Below are positions 16,912 through 25,730 of a DNA stretch of 64,000 nucleotides, piece after piece. The first letter of the stretch is position 1. Every line of letters begins with the position of its first letter. A model generated the notes under the pieces. It was not told the DNA's origin. It searched no databases and saw nothing but the letters and a program-made list of their open reading frames with translations. The DNA comes from JAUYQR01 sp050632395 (GTDB taxonomy: Bacteria; Pseudomonadota; Alphaproteobacteria; Rhodobacterales; Rhodobacteraceae): assembly GCF_050632395.1 (NCBI RefSeq), contig NZ_CP192600.1:1178001-1242000 (forward strand), written 5' to 3'. The position numbers and the translations under genes are program-made.

Positions 16912-17775
16912 TTAAGCTAACCCGGCCCTCTTTTCGAACTCGACCGGGCTGAGGTAGCCGATGGTCGAGTGCCTGCGAACCGTGTTGTAGAACCTTTCGA
17001 TGTAGTCGAACACATCTGCCCTGGCGGCATCGCGCGTCCGGTAGATCTTCTTGCCGATCCTTTCCGTCTTGAGCGACGAGAAGAAGCTCTCCATGGCCGC
17101 ATTGTCCCAGACATTGCCGGACCGGCTCATCGAGCATTGCACGCCGTTGTCGGCCATGAGTTTCTGGAACTGCTCGCTGGTGTATTGGCTGCCCTGATCG
17201 GAATGATGCAGGAGCGCGTCCGGCTTGCCGCGCCGCCAGATGGCCATGACGAGGGCGTCGGTGACGAGTTTAGCGGTCATCTCTGCCTTCATCGACCAGC
17301 CGACCACGCGCCGAGAGAACAGGTCGATGACCGTCGCAACGTAGAGCCAGCCCTCGGCGGTCCAGACATAGGTGAAGTCCGCGATCCACTTCTGGTTCGG
17401 GCGATCAGCATGGAACGCACGATCCAGAACGTTCGAGGCAGCCACTGTCAGGCGCTGCCCCTCGTCCTTCGGCAATCCGCGCCGACGCGGCCGTGCCCTG
17501 AGCGCTTGGGCCTGCATCAGGCGTTCGATGCGATGCAAGCCGCAGTCGACGCCCTCGGCCAGAACATCGCGCCAGACACGCCGGGCTCCATAAGTGCGGG
17601 CGCTGGCGATGAAGCTCGCCCGCACCTTCGCGCCGGTCTCTTCGTCTTCCCGGCTGCGCCTCGACGGAGCGCGGCCAAGCCAGGCATGGAAACCTGACCG
17701 TGACACATCCAGCGCGTCACACAGCCAACTCACCGGCCAGATGTGGCGGTGCTTCGCGACGAAAGCAAACCTCAT
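16912..17775 (-). CDS. IS3-family transposase OrfB
   Basis: This is a 287-residue DDE transposase with all catalytic residues visible: Asp in WIADFTYV, Asp in HHSDQGSQY and Glu in NAAMESFFSSLK. The N-terminal HTH_21-type region (TYGARRVWRDVLAEGVDCGL) is present. It begins 1 bp after the orfA stop, in a different frame, which allows either coupling or frameshifted OrfAB fusion. It appears functional. Confidence 0.9.
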   Translation of the reverse strand: MRFAFVAKHRHIWPVSWLCDALDVSRSGFHAWLGRAPSRRSREDEETGAKVRASFIASARTYGARRVWRDVLAEGVDCGLHRIERLMQAQALRARPRRRGLPKDEGQRLTVAASNVLDRAFHADRPNQKWIADFTYVWTAEGWLYVATVIDLFSRRVVGWSMKAEMTAKLVTDALVMAIWRRGKPDALLHHSDQGSQYTSEQFQKLMADNGVQCSMSRSGNVWDNAAMESFFSSLKTERIGKKIYRTRDAARADVFDYIERFYNTVRRHSTIGYLSPVEFEKRAGLA

Positions 17776-17776
17776 G

Positions 17777-18100
17777 TCACTTCCCTCGCGAAGTAGGCGT
17801 CGCCAGTGGTTTCTCGAACCAATGGCGCAACCACTGGCAACCCTTTTTTAGGATGTCGCGCTCTGCCTTGAGTTTGGCGACCTCTCTGCGCAGCCGATCA
17901 ATCTCCAGCCGCTCAGGCTTCATCTGCCCGTGACCCGGAAACGCCTGCGAGGGATCCGTCTCCAGCTCCCGCACCCACTTCCGCAGAACATTCGCATGAA
18001 CCCCCAGATCGCGTGACGCCTGAGCCGACGTCACCCCTCGATCCCTCACCAACTTCACCGCCTCAAGCTTGAACTCGCGGCTGAACTTCCGTCTCTCCAT
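17777..18100 (-). CDS. IS3-family transposase OrfA
   Basis: This is a 107-residue HTH protein (RRKFSREFKLEAVKLVRDRG then ASRDLGVHANVLRKWVREL) with a C-terminal leucine zipper (EIDRLRREVAKLKAERDILK). It binds the IS ends and forms the fusion transposase with OrfB. The start lies just inside the right terminal repeat. Confidence 0.9.
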   Translation of the reverse strand: MERRKFSREFKLEAVKLVRDRGVTSAQASRDLGVHANVLRKWVRELETDPSQAFPGHGQMKPERLEIDRLRREVAKLKAERDILKKGCQWLRHWFEKPLATPTSRGK

Positions 18101-18162
18101 GGAAAACTCCGATCCCGTTGAAACACCCTATCTCGGTGTCCACAAAACCGGCAGCAGGCCAG

Positions 18163-18407
18163 ACTTCACTGTTCGCCTTGGAGTTTCGCTTTGAACGGCC
18201 GGTGAGGGCGGAACGCGTTATGTCAGCAGCGCAGTATGGCAGGCGCAGAAATATCAACAGAGCGGACATTCCAGCTGACCTCAACACTCTCTCGTCTCAC
18301 TCTGTGGCGACAGAATGTGAAATCCATCAGTCAAGGCCAAGATGGACTTGCCCGGAAAATCTGCAAGCGCCCGGCCTAACTGCTCTGCCGCATGATGATG
18401 GTGCCGC
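18163..18407. other. Gene-free stretch beside IS3
   Basis: The 245 bp between the IS right end and the aldo/keto reductase stub contain no recognisable gene. A frame exists on the plus strand, but it starts inside the IS end and shows no domain. Confidence 0.4.
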
Positions 18408-18485
18408 TTAGTGTCCAAAGGTCATGTAGCCTAGGCAGAGGCGGGAAACCTTGAGGCCGCTGTTGCCAAGTCGCTTGTGTTCCAT
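18408..18485 (-). pseudogene. Aldo/keto reductase N-terminal stub (25 codons)
   Basis: On the minus strand, ATG with AGGAGA upstream opens MEHKRLGNSGLKVSRLCLGY and then MTFGH before a stop. This is the N-terminal strand and first helix of aldo/keto reductases (LGNSGLKVSRLCLG-MTFG). The rest of the barrel is gone: sequence identity to the family ends at 18410, and the DNA beyond leads to the IS3 element. It is too short for normal gene calling but the start region is intact. Confidence 0.7.
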
Positions 18486-18705
18486 GGTTTTCTCCTGGGT
18501 TGGGGTTGAGGCTATGAGTAGCGTGCATACTAGCAAAGCGCACATGATTGCGGGCAGGCGCCTGTCGTGATGAGCGCTTGGTTCGCCGGTGGCCTTTCTT
18601 TTGGCCGAAAAAATGTTCTAGGCTTTGTCCGAATGGCAGCTCTAGCCGCGTCAGTGTTTCAGAGCCGGATGAGCCGCCTCAGCAACCAAAGACGGGGACT
18701 ACAAA

Positions 18706-19071
18706 ATGCAATACATGCTGATGTTTTATGAGAACGAGGCCGAGATCGCCGCCCAGCGCGAAAACGCCGAACGTGCCGGACCCTATTGGGACGCCTGGAA
18801 CGCCTATATGGGTGCGCTGTACCCGACAGGAATCGTCCTAAGAGGCGATGCGCTTCTGCCCCCTTCGGCGGCAACCTCGGTACGGCTCGAAAGCGGCAAG
18901 CGCATGGTGCAGGACGGACCAGTGGCGGCTACCAAGGAACAGCTGGCCGGTTATGTCGTAATCGAGGTCCCGGACCTCGACGCGGCGCTGCACTGGGCGG
19001 CGCGCTGCCCTGCGGCCACCTACGGGGCTGTCGAAGTGCGCCCCGTGCTGAATCTGTCCAATCAGGGCTAA
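18706..19071 (+). CDS. YCII-related DGPF-domain protein
   Basis: This is a 121-residue protein of the YCII/DGPF family (ferredoxin-like dimeric alpha-beta barrel): MQYMLMFYENEAE at the start, and MVQDGPVAATKEQLAGY with EVPDLDAALHWAARCP in the core. The hallmark DGPF reads DGPV here. Such genes lie beside ECF42 sigma factors, and the sigma gene follows after 3 bp, so the two are almost certainly co-transcribed. The biochemical function of the family is not established. Confidence 0.85.
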   Translation: MQYMLMFYENEAEIAAQRENAERAGPYWDAWNAYMGALYPTGIVLRGDALLPPSAATSVRLESGKRMVQDGPVAATKEQLAGYVVIEVPDLDAALHWAARCPAATYGAVEVRPVLNLSNQG

Positions 19072-19074
19072 GCG

Positions 19075-20313
19075 GTGGACCGCAGCCTTCAAGACCATGG
19101 GCGGCGGGCGGCGGAGAACGCTGCCCGAACTTCCTATGGGCGCCTCCTCGCGTATCTCGCGCGAGCATGGCGCGACGTGGCGGCGGCTGAAGATGCGCTC
19201 GCGGAGGCCTTTGCCAAAGCGCTCGACATCTGGCCCACGAAAGGCGTGCCGGCCAACCCCGATGCCTGGCTGATGGTGACAGCGCGAAACCGGCTGCGCG
19301 ATAGAGCGCGGGCGCGGAAAACACGCGAACAAACGACCAGCAGCCTCCTGGTGCTGGCACCGAAAGAAACCGAGGAAATGCCCGCGATTGCCGACAAGCG
19401 GCTGGAGCTGATGTTTGTGTGCGGCCACCCGGCAATCGAAGCTGCCGCGCGCACGCCGCTGATGCTGCAAACCGTGCTGGGGCTGACGGCCGAGCGCATC
19501 GCCTCTTCGTTCCTTGTTTCGCCCGACACGATGGGACGGCGGCTGAGCCGGGCCAAAGCGCGCATCAAGGACACGGGGATTGCCTTTGAAGTGCCAGACG
19601 AAGACGAGCTGGGTGAACGCATGGGCGATGTGCTCGAGGCGATCTACGCCGCTTATGGGCAGGGCTGGGACAGTTCGGGTAGCGACGACCAGACGCGCAA
19701 GGGGCTGACCGAAGAAGCGATCTGGCTGGCGCGGGTGCTGGTGGAACTGCAGCCGGACGCCGCCGAGGCGCTGGGTCTTCTGGCGCTGATGCTGTTTTGC
19801 GAAAGCCGCAGCGCCGCGCGGCGGGTGGATGGCCGCTATGTGCCGCTGGCCGAGCAGGATACGGCGCTCTGGAACATGCCGATGGCGCGCGAGGCTGAGG
19901 ACAAATTGCGAACTGCCGGAGGGCTCATGCAGCCAGGGCGTTTCCAGCTGGAAGCGGCGATCCAGTCGGTACTGGTGCAATCGCACCTGACGGGTGCGGA
20001 TTTGCGCCTGCCGGTGTGGACGCTGCATGGGCTATTGGCGCAGAAAGCCCCCACGATCGGCAATCTGGTGGGGCTGGCTGCAGCCACGGCCGAGGTGCAT
20101 GGCCCTGAAGCGGGCCTTCATGAACTGGCGCAGCTGCCCGAAGCGGTGACGGGCGACTATCAGCCGTTCTGGGCGCTCAAGGCGCAATTGTTGCAGCAGC
20201 TGGGCGCCGACCAACAAGCCACTGCAACGGCTTTCAGGCGGGCCATTGGCTTGGCGGAGGATGGGGCATTGCGCGCATATCTCATCGGCAAGTCAACGCA
20301 ACAGGCCGGTTGA
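19075..20313 (+). CDS. ECF42-type RNA polymerase sigma factor with long C-terminal extension
   Basis: This is a 412-residue sigma factor that lacks an anti-sigma partner. Sigma region 2 lies near residues 15-80 (YGRLLAYLARAWRDVAAAED, ALDIWPTKGVPANPDAWLM) and region 4 near 120-170 (LTAERIASSFLVSPDTMGRR). The C-terminal about 220 residues are TPR-like (DUF6596), including LNxxYAAYG-like EAIYAAYGQGW and EAIWLARVLVELQPDAAEAL. The extension regulates activity in studied ECF42 members. The GTG start follows the DGPF stop by 3 bp. Confidence 0.85.
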   Translation: MDRSLQDHGRRAAENAARTSYGRLLAYLARAWRDVAAAEDALAEAFAKALDIWPTKGVPANPDAWLMVTARNRLRDRARARKTREQTTSSLLVLAPKETEEMPAIADKRLELMFVCGHPAIEAAARTPLMLQTVLGLTAERIASSFLVSPDTMGRRLSRAKARIKDTGIAFEVPDEDELGERMGDVLEAIYAAYGQGWDSSGSDDQTRKGLTEEAIWLARVLVELQPDAAEALGLLALMLFCESRSAARRVDGRYVPLAEQDTALWNMPMAREAEDKLRTAGGLMQPGRFQLEAAIQSVLVQSHLTGADLRLPVWTLHGLLAQKAPTIGNLVGLAAATAEVHGPEAGLHELAQLPEAVTGDYQPFWALKAQLLQQLGADQQATATAFRRAIGLAEDGALRAYLIGKSTQQAG

Positions 20314-20328
20314 GCAACGGCACAGGCG

Positions 20329-20694
20329 ATGAGTTTTTATTCCTTCGGGTTCGCGGGGGTGGTCGAAACCCTCGACTATGAAAAGTATCTTTATGCCGTA
20401 ATCTACCTGCCGGCTGAGATCGCCGCCCAGTTGCCGCTCGCTGTTCATCCGCGGCTGCGCGTCGAGGGCGAAATCAACGACACTCCGTTTTCCGGCGCGT
20501 TCAGATGGCGCCCGTCAGCGCACTCCCATATCATCAACTCTGGTTTTGCTGCGCCCCCTGTCGGCGGCAGCTTGCGAGAATGTGGCCTCGCGGCGCAAAC
20601 TGCGTCTGACCGTCTGCTCTGCGCCGGAAGCAACCGCCAGAACGCGAAGGGCGGGAAGCGGACACTTGTGAGGAAACCGCCAACGGCCACTTAG
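20329..20694 (+). pseudogene. DUF1905 protein, truncated after the first half
   Basis: Residues 1 to about 60 (FGFAGVVETLDYEKYLYAVI, then LRVEGEINDTPFSGAFRW) match the first half of DUF1905 domains. The expected second half (a GRYYL-type strand and the KALLKAAGL-GDEV motif) is missing. After about 20514 the frame enters unrelated sequence until the stop at 20694. It starts 15 bp after the sigma factor gene and was probably the third gene of that operon. Confidence 0.6.
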
Positions 20695-20938
20695 GTGCCG
20701 TTGGGACGATGCGGCTACAGGTGACGATGGAAGCGGAAACCGGGCGAATGCTTCGGCGCGAATAAGCGGCGGTAGCAGTCCGGCACTTGGTCTTTCGAAA
20801 CGCAGGGCACCTGTTCTCAGATCCGTCAGGCCTTTCGTTCTCCCCTTTGCTCAAGGGGAACGCAAAGAAGCTGAATGAAACCGCAACGCGGTAGACAAGG
20901 CTCCAAAGGACCAGCATCACTCGCTGACACTAGATCAA

Positions 20939-21676
20939 ATGGGATGGAGGCGAACCATGGACCGTGCCGTTGCAGAGCGATACATCCTAAGCGCCGGTTG
21001 GTTGGCTGAGCGCCCGAAAGCCTTCCAGTCAATGATCCTGCAACGCGCGCGGCTGGTCGAGATCGCGAACGGAGACGAAATCCTGACTGCCGGTGACGAG
21101 GGAGGGGGTATCTACGGGGTCGTTTGCGGCGGGGTCGGCGCCTACGTGCCGCAAGAACTTGAAGGCGAGAAGCTGTGCCGCATCCTGCGGACTGGTGCGT
21201 GGTTCGGCTACGGGCCTTTCATCCGCGGCAGGCCCAGGAGCATGTCCTTCCGGATCATGGAGCCCAGCGTTCTGATGCACCTGTCGCTTGCAACACTGAA
21301 CCAGACGGCTCAGGCTTCCATTGAGAACGTGCGAGCGTTGTCGGCCATGACGGAATACGGTGTCGACGTTGCACTGGAGATCATCGCCGACCTCAAGGTA
21401 ACGTCATCCCATCGCAGAGTGGCGACGGCTTTGCTGCGTTCGATGCCGCCGGTGGCCAATGGTGCTGACGGGGGACCACCGCGAATTTTCGCGACACAGG
21501 ACCAGGTCGGAGAGCTTTCGAACCTGACACGTGATGTGGTCAATCGCGAACTTTCCAGGCTGACCCAGAGCGGCGCGGTAAGTCTCGGATACAGGTATGT
21601 TGATATCCTGGATGCAGCCAAACTGCGAAGGATTGCCCTTGAGGGGTATGGGTATCCGGACAAGCACGGCCCGTAA
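20939..21676 (+). CDS. Crp/Fnr-family transcriptional regulator
   Basis: This is a regulator of about 240 residues. A cyclic-nucleotide-binding-like beta-barrel occupies residues about 25-120 (IANGDEILTAGDEGGGIYGV, RILRTGAWFGYGPFIRGRPR). A C-terminal winged helix follows (ATQDQVGELSNLTRDVVNRE). No FNR-type cysteine cluster is seen, so oxygen sensing by an iron-sulphur centre is unlikely. GATGGAGG precedes ATG 20956, which may be the true start rather than 20939. It stands alone between the sigma factor operon and a membrane protein gene. Confidence 0.8.
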   Translation: MGWRRTMDRAVAERYILSAGWLAERPKAFQSMILQRARLVEIANGDEILTAGDEGGGIYGVVCGGVGAYVPQELEGEKLCRILRTGAWFGYGPFIRGRPRSMSFRIMEPSVLMHLSLATLNQTAQASIENVRALSAMTEYGVDVALEIIADLKVTSSHRRVATALLRSMPPVANGADGGPPRIFATQDQVGELSNLTRDVVNRELSRLTQSGAVSLGYRYVDILDAAKLRRIALEGYGYPDKHGP

Positions 21677-21714
21677 TGCTCATGTTCCGCAAGGTCTGCT
21701 GAGCGGCCGCTGGC

Positions 21715-22086
21715 TCACCTGCCGACAATAGCCAGCACCCCGCCGATAATCCCGACCGCGTTCAAAGCGGCACCGGCCCACCGCCAGAATTGCAGGTTCC
21801 AGTTCGACGGATCGAGGGCGAAAGCGTTCCACACGGTGAACCCGGCAACCACCGCCGCGAAGGCGGCCAGAAGTTTGTAGACTAGCGGCCAGCGTCCCGA
21901 GGTGAAAAGGAACAGCAGCGTCAGGGCCAGCGCAAGGCCGGCCCCGGCATAGGTTGCGGTCGGACCAAGGGCGGGGCGCCCGTTGGCAATCTGCACGGCG
22001 CCGTAAAGGTTCCAGGCGGTGCACAGGAGGCCCCAGCCCACCAAAAGCCAGAGCGCGATTCCGGCGGATCGGTGCCTTCCCGTCAT
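21715..22086 (-). CDS. Small four-helix membrane protein, unknown function
   Basis: This is a 123-residue protein with about four hydrophobic segments (IALWLLVGWGLLCTAWNLYG, AGAGLALALTLLFLF, LLAAFAAVVAGFTVWNAFAL and LNAVGIIGGVLAIVG). No family is recognised with confidence. It is encoded 37 bp downstream of the amidohydrolase gene on the same strand and may be co-transcribed. Confidence 0.6.
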   Translation of the reverse strand: MTGRHRSAGIALWLLVGWGLLCTAWNLYGAVQIANGRPALGPTATYAGAGLALALTLLFLFTSGRWPLVYKLLAAFAAVVAGFTVWNAFALDPSNWNLQFWRWAGAALNAVGIIGGVLAIVGR

Positions 22087-22123
22087 TGCCTGCCTCCTGC
22101 CGTTTCGTTCGGTTGGCGCCCCA

Positions 22124-24172
22124 TCAGATCTGGCCGGTCAATCGCACCGACCATAGCCCGGCGACCGTCCAGCCCAGGGCGTTGGTCGAACAGCAGCCGG
22201 CTGTCGATGCTGGCGGGGCGTTCACGTCGCAGACCGCATTCTGGACCGGCTGGCAGCAGCTGCACCCCTGCGACATCCCGCGGTCGGCGATGCCTTGGGC
22301 AAGCGCCAGTTCGTGGAAGTTGGTCCTGCCAAACAGCGGGCCGGTATTGCCGAGCGCGGCACGCTTGGTGCCTTGGGCCAGGATCGGATGGGTCGTGCCT
22401 TCCGAAACCGTCGCCAGCACCTTGATGTCCTTGATCGCTTCCGGTGCCACGGTGAAGGGGTCGGCATCAAGGATGGTGAAGTTCGCCAGCTTGCCGGGCT
22501 CGATGCTGCCAACTTCGCGTTCCATCCGGATCGAATGGGCGGCGTCGATCGTGACCGCCCGCAGCGCCTGTTCCACCGTCAGCCGTTGGTCCGGTCCGGC
22601 CACGCGGCCAGAAGTCGTCGTGCGGTTCACCGCCGCCCAGACCAGGAACAGTGGCTGGCCGGGGGCCATCGGCATGTCGGAATGGAACGAGATCGAAATC
22701 CCTTCGCGCTGAGCCTCGCCGATGGGAACGAGCCGATCGGCACGCTCTGGCCCCAGTCCGATTTCGGCGTAGCGGTCCGAAAGTGCCGTGACGTAGTAGG
22801 GGTTGGCGCTGACGATAGCGCCCAAGGCACGAATGCGCGGAACCTGATCGGGTCTGGCAAAGCCGAAATGCACGATCGTCGTGCGGTGATCGGCCCGGGG
22901 CTTGCGCCGCATGTTGCGCTCCAGCGCGTTGAGCACGAGGTCGAGACCTCCATCCCCGTTCTGGTGAATGTGGATGTGATAGCCAGCCTCCCAATAGGCA
23001 TCGAAGGCCCGGTCGAACAGTTCGGGCTCCATGATCCATTCGCCTTTGTGGCCGTCCGTATAGGGTTCGGTCACCTGCATGAGCTGGCTGTAGATCGCGC
23101 CATCCGCAAAGAGCTTTACCTGATCCGGGAGAAAGGCCGTCCGGCCCGCCCCCCAGGACAGCACCGCCTTGGTCTCGCCGATCATGTCGCCGTCGATGTG
23201 CATCTGCGCCATCGATTTGCCGTCGGGCATGTAATACATGCGGAAGGGGGACTCGGACGCCCCGAGGATCAGGTTCTGCGCATCCTGAAGCGGCTTCGAG
23301 ACGATGCCGCCGGGTTCGCAGGCCAGCGTCACACCGGCGCGGTGCATGTAATCCCGCGCAAGGTTCAGGCCTTCGAACAGACGATCCTTCGTTGCCAGGA
23401 CCGAGGCGAGTTTCGGCATCACGGCAAAGCCGCCCTGTTCGTAGAAATGCCCGCCCTCGTAGCTGGATTGCTCCTTCGCGGCCCCGGTGAAGCCGTCGAT
23501 GAACTCGGCCGTGATGCCGTATTTTTCGAGTGCCACCGTGTTCAGGATGAACTCGTGGGCCGAGCGATGCCAGACGATGATCGGTCGCGTCTTACTGATC
23601 GCATCGAGTTCCGGTCGACGCACCTTTCCGTGCCAATAGTGGTGATAGCCCCAGGTCACGAGCGGTTCGTCGGCAGAGGTAAGGCCAGCTTCGGCCGCAG
23701 TAAGCCGCTCGATGTAAGACTGCGGATCAAGCGCGGCCTTCGATGTGCCGCCGGGCAGCACCCAGTCCTCGATGGCGATTATCTCGACGGTCAGCGTAAG
23801 TGCCGCAAGAACGGGGTGGACATGCTGGTCGATCAAACCGGCAATCAGCACCTTTCCGTCGAACTGGGTGTCGACCGTGTAGGGCTGCGTGCCGGCCAAC
23901 GTGATCAGATCGTCCACCTTGCCCACGGCAAGCACGCGAGAGCCGACGACGGCGACCGCCTCGGCCTCCTGGCTGTCGCCCGCCATGGTGATGATGCGCC
24001 CGGCCTTGAAGATGGTGATCTCGGGAAACAGCGACAGTTCCGCCCCGAGTTCCTGAAGGCTGCCTTCCTGAGCATAAAGCGTCATCGGAGCAACGCTCGC
24101 GCTTAAGGAGGCAAGCAGTTTCAGGGCAGTTCGACGGCTGAAGACAACCGGGCCGGTGTTGCGTGATACCAT
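22124..24172 (-). CDS. Tat-exported amidohydrolase (YtcJ-like)
   Basis: This is a 682-residue metal-dependent hydrolase. The start MVSRNTGPV is preceded by AGGAGGAAG, which is better than the upstream ATG at 24208. Residues 12-35 form a Tat signal (SRRTALKLLASLSASVAP). The amidohydrolase-3 fold shows FKAGRIITMAGDS-EAEAVAV, the metal site GLIDQHVHPVLAAL, a mid-domain HIHQNGDGGLDLVLNALE and a late SFHSDMP motif. A cysteine-rich C-terminus (MSQGCSCCQPVQNAVCDVN, then STAGCCSTN) is unusual for the family and may bind metal. The substrate is unknown. Confidence 0.8.
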   Translation of the reverse strand: MVSRNTGPVVFSRRTALKLLASLSASVAPMTLYAQEGSLQELGAELSLFPEITIFKAGRIITMAGDSQEAEAVAVVGSRVLAVGKVDDLITLAGTQPYTVDTQFDGKVLIAGLIDQHVHPVLAALTLTVEIIAIEDWVLPGGTSKAALDPQSYIERLTAAEAGLTSADEPLVTWGYHHYWHGKVRRPELDAISKTRPIIVWHRSAHEFILNTVALEKYGITAEFIDGFTGAAKEQSSYEGGHFYEQGGFAVMPKLASVLATKDRLFEGLNLARDYMHRAGVTLACEPGGIVSKPLQDAQNLILGASESPFRMYYMPDGKSMAQMHIDGDMIGETKAVLSWGAGRTAFLPDQVKLFADGAIYSQLMQVTEPYTDGHKGEWIMEPELFDRAFDAYWEAGYHIHIHQNGDGGLDLVLNALERNMRRKPRADHRTTIVHFGFARPDQVPRIRALGAIVSANPYYVTALSDRYAEIGLGPERADRLVPIGEAQREGISISFHSDMPMAPGQPLFLVWAAVNRTTTSGRVAGPDQRLTVEQALRAVTIDAAHSIRMEREVGSIEPGKLANFTILDADPFTVAPEAIKDIKVLATVSEGTTHPILAQGTKRAALGNTGPLFGRTNFHELALAQGIADRGMSQGCSCCQPVQNAVCDVNAPPASTAGCCSTNALGWTVAGLWSVRLTGQI

Positions 24173-24674
24173 TTGTGCTTCCTCCTGGTGTTTGGGAGAT
24201 TGTTGCACATGTCGATCGATTGATTGTGGGAGCTACGACATTTCAATCGGGGAGCGTCTTCCTTCTGAAGCGAGCTCACACGCACAGTGCGTTCCAAGCG
24301 CAAATCGAAGGTGAGCTAGGTGAATGCCCCTTTATGGGAATTCGAGCTGTGTCATTGTCGAAGTCCGGTTGGGGCCGAGGCTGTGTAAAAACTCGGTCCA
24401 GCATGGTCGACCCCGGAACGACGTTCTCCCGCCGGAGTAACCGCAATATTTTGTTCTGACGTGGGCCGCCAAAGGCGAGGTTCTGAGGAAACCGTTCTCT
24501 TAAGATTCTCGAAATTGGAGTTTTCACACAGTCTCGGCCGAGTGCGTCGATCCAGGTCCGCCAACTCGTGAATTCAATTGAGCACGCTGCTCCCGCCACT
24601 CCGCTGGTGGCGGCCTCATCAGCTTTGTCAGCGTCGTCTCAGCCCCTTGCTTTCCGTCAAGGATTGCTTCGATG
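24173..24674. other. Intergenic stretch holding a MITE-like repeat
   Basis: No gene is supported between the amidohydrolase start and the IS5-family element. The only clear structure is the inverted-repeat-bounded segment at 24373-24539, listed separately. Confidence 0.5.
24373..24539. repeat. MITE-like element of 167 bp
   Basis: The two ends are inverted repeats of 21 bp with two mismatches: GGCCGAGGCTGTGTAAAAA at the left and the complement of GGCCGAGACTGTGTGAAAA at the right. No transposase lies between them. Size, paired ends and lack of coding content fit a miniature inverted-repeat element or a deletion derivative of an IS. The parent IS is not in the window. Confidence 0.5.
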
Positions 24675-25730
24675 GGCGTTGTTGCATAAGTCACGCTTGA
24701 GGCAAGACGGCCCCTTACCCCTTCATGATCATCAGCCCACGCGAATGATCTCGGCCGTGCCGAGCGCCGAGAAGCGGTTCATCAGTGCGACACGGATCTG
24801 GATTTCGGCGGTTTGGCTGTCTGGGTGTCTTGCTGCGATGCGTTCTCCGAAGGCTTTCAAGCAGCGCATCTTTGCTTCGATCCGGCTGCGGGCGTGGTAT
24901 CCCGTCCAGCGCTTCCATAACGCCCTGCCGTAGTGCCGGGTGGCGCGCAGGGTTTCGTTTCGCGCGATTGCGGCGGGGCAATCCTCTTTCCAAGGTCGCC
25001 CGTTCTTGCGGATCGGAATGATCGCGGTGGCCTGTCGGTCGATGATCGCCGTATGGCGGCGTCGGGTGTCATAGGCACCGTCGGCGGTCACCGAGCTGAT
25101 CTCCTCGCCTTCGGGGATCTGGTCGAGCAACTCCGGCAACACGGGGCTGTCGCCGTCGCTGCTGGGAGTAAACTCCACCGCTCTGATGTCGGATGTGGCC
25201 GTATCCATGGCCAAATGGACCTTTCGCCATTGGCGTCGGCGCTGAACGCCGTGCTTGCGTGCCTGCCATTCGCCATCGCCCAGGAACTTAATCCCGGTGC
25301 TGTCCACGAGCAGCTTCAAGGGGCCATCGGCACGGCGATACGGGATCTGGACGGCCAGCGTCTTCTGCCGCCGGCACAAGGTCGTATAGTCCGGCACAGC
25401 CCAATCCAAGTCTGCCATCTTGAGCAAGCTGGCCACCATCCCGGTCGTTTGCCTGAGTGGCAGCTTGAACAAGACCTTGATCGTCAGGCAAAACTGAACC
25501 GCCGCATCCGAGAATACCGCAGGCCGACCAGGGCTGCCGTCATGCGGCGCGAGCCAGCTCATCTCCTTGTCTAGCCAGATCAACAGTGACCCGCGCTTGC
25601 GGAGCGAAGCAGTGTAGCTGGACCAGTTCGTCGTGCGATAGCGGGCGGGTGATGGCTTGCTCATCCCACCCGTCTAACTGCATGGATTCATGATGTGAAT
25701 CCTTCGCAGCCGGAGTTCTGCAACAATGCC
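24675..25730 (-). mobile_element. IS5-family insertion sequence, about 1.06 kb
   Basis: Imperfect terminal inverted repeats begin GGCGTTGTTGCATAA at the left and GGCATTGTTGCAGAA (read inward) at the right. They flank a single transposase gene. The bases outside the ends do not show an obvious duplication. Confidence 0.8.
24732..25664 (-). CDS. IS5-family transposase (IS903-like)
   Basis: This is a 310-residue transposase with the DDE residues visible: Asp in LLVDSTGIKF, Asp in VTADGAYDTR and Glu in HARSRIEAKMRCLKAFGER. The N-terminal region (TNWSSYTASLRKRGSLLIWL) and RPAVFSDAAVQFCLTIKVLF match the IS5/IS903 group. The frame is full-length and appears active. Confidence 0.9.
   Translation of the reverse strand: MSKPSPARYRTTNWSSYTASLRKRGSLLIWLDKEMSWLAPHDGSPGRPAVFSDAAVQFCLTIKVLFKLPLRQTTGMVASLLKMADLDWAVPDYTTLCRRQKTLAVQIPYRRADGPLKLLVDSTGIKFLGDGEWQARKHGVQRRRQWRKVHLAMDTATSDIRAVEFTPSSDGDSPVLPELLDQIPEGEEISSVTADGAYDTRRRHTAIIDRQATAIIPIRKNGRPWKEDCPAAIARNETLRATRHYGRALWKRWTGYHARSRIEAKMRCLKAFGERIAARHPDSQTAEIQIRVALMNRFSALGTAEIIRVG

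Larger units (their letters stand above)
16881..18162 (-). mobile_element. IS3-family insertion sequence, about 1.28 kb, structurally complete
   Basis: The terminal inverted repeats are CTGGCCTGCTGCCGGTTTTG at the left end and its exact complement at the right end (18143-18162). Two genes lie between them, orfA (17777-18100) and orfB (16912-17775), both on the minus strand. The bases flanking the two ends (AAA and ACT) do not form a target duplication, so one side has probably been rearranged since insertion. Confidence 0.85.

Noticed and set aside
18838..20028. Minus-strand open frame (396 codons)
   Set aside because: Antisense shadow of the DGPF and ECF42 genes.
20930..20940. FNR-type half site (GATCAAAT) before the Crp/Fnr gene
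   Set aside because: Only one half (ATCAA) fits; the other half is too weak to call a box.
22295..24106. Long plus-strand open frame (603 codons)
   Set aside because: Shadow of the Tat-exported amidohydrolase on the other strand; composition is rich in Arg, His, Gly and Asp without motifs.
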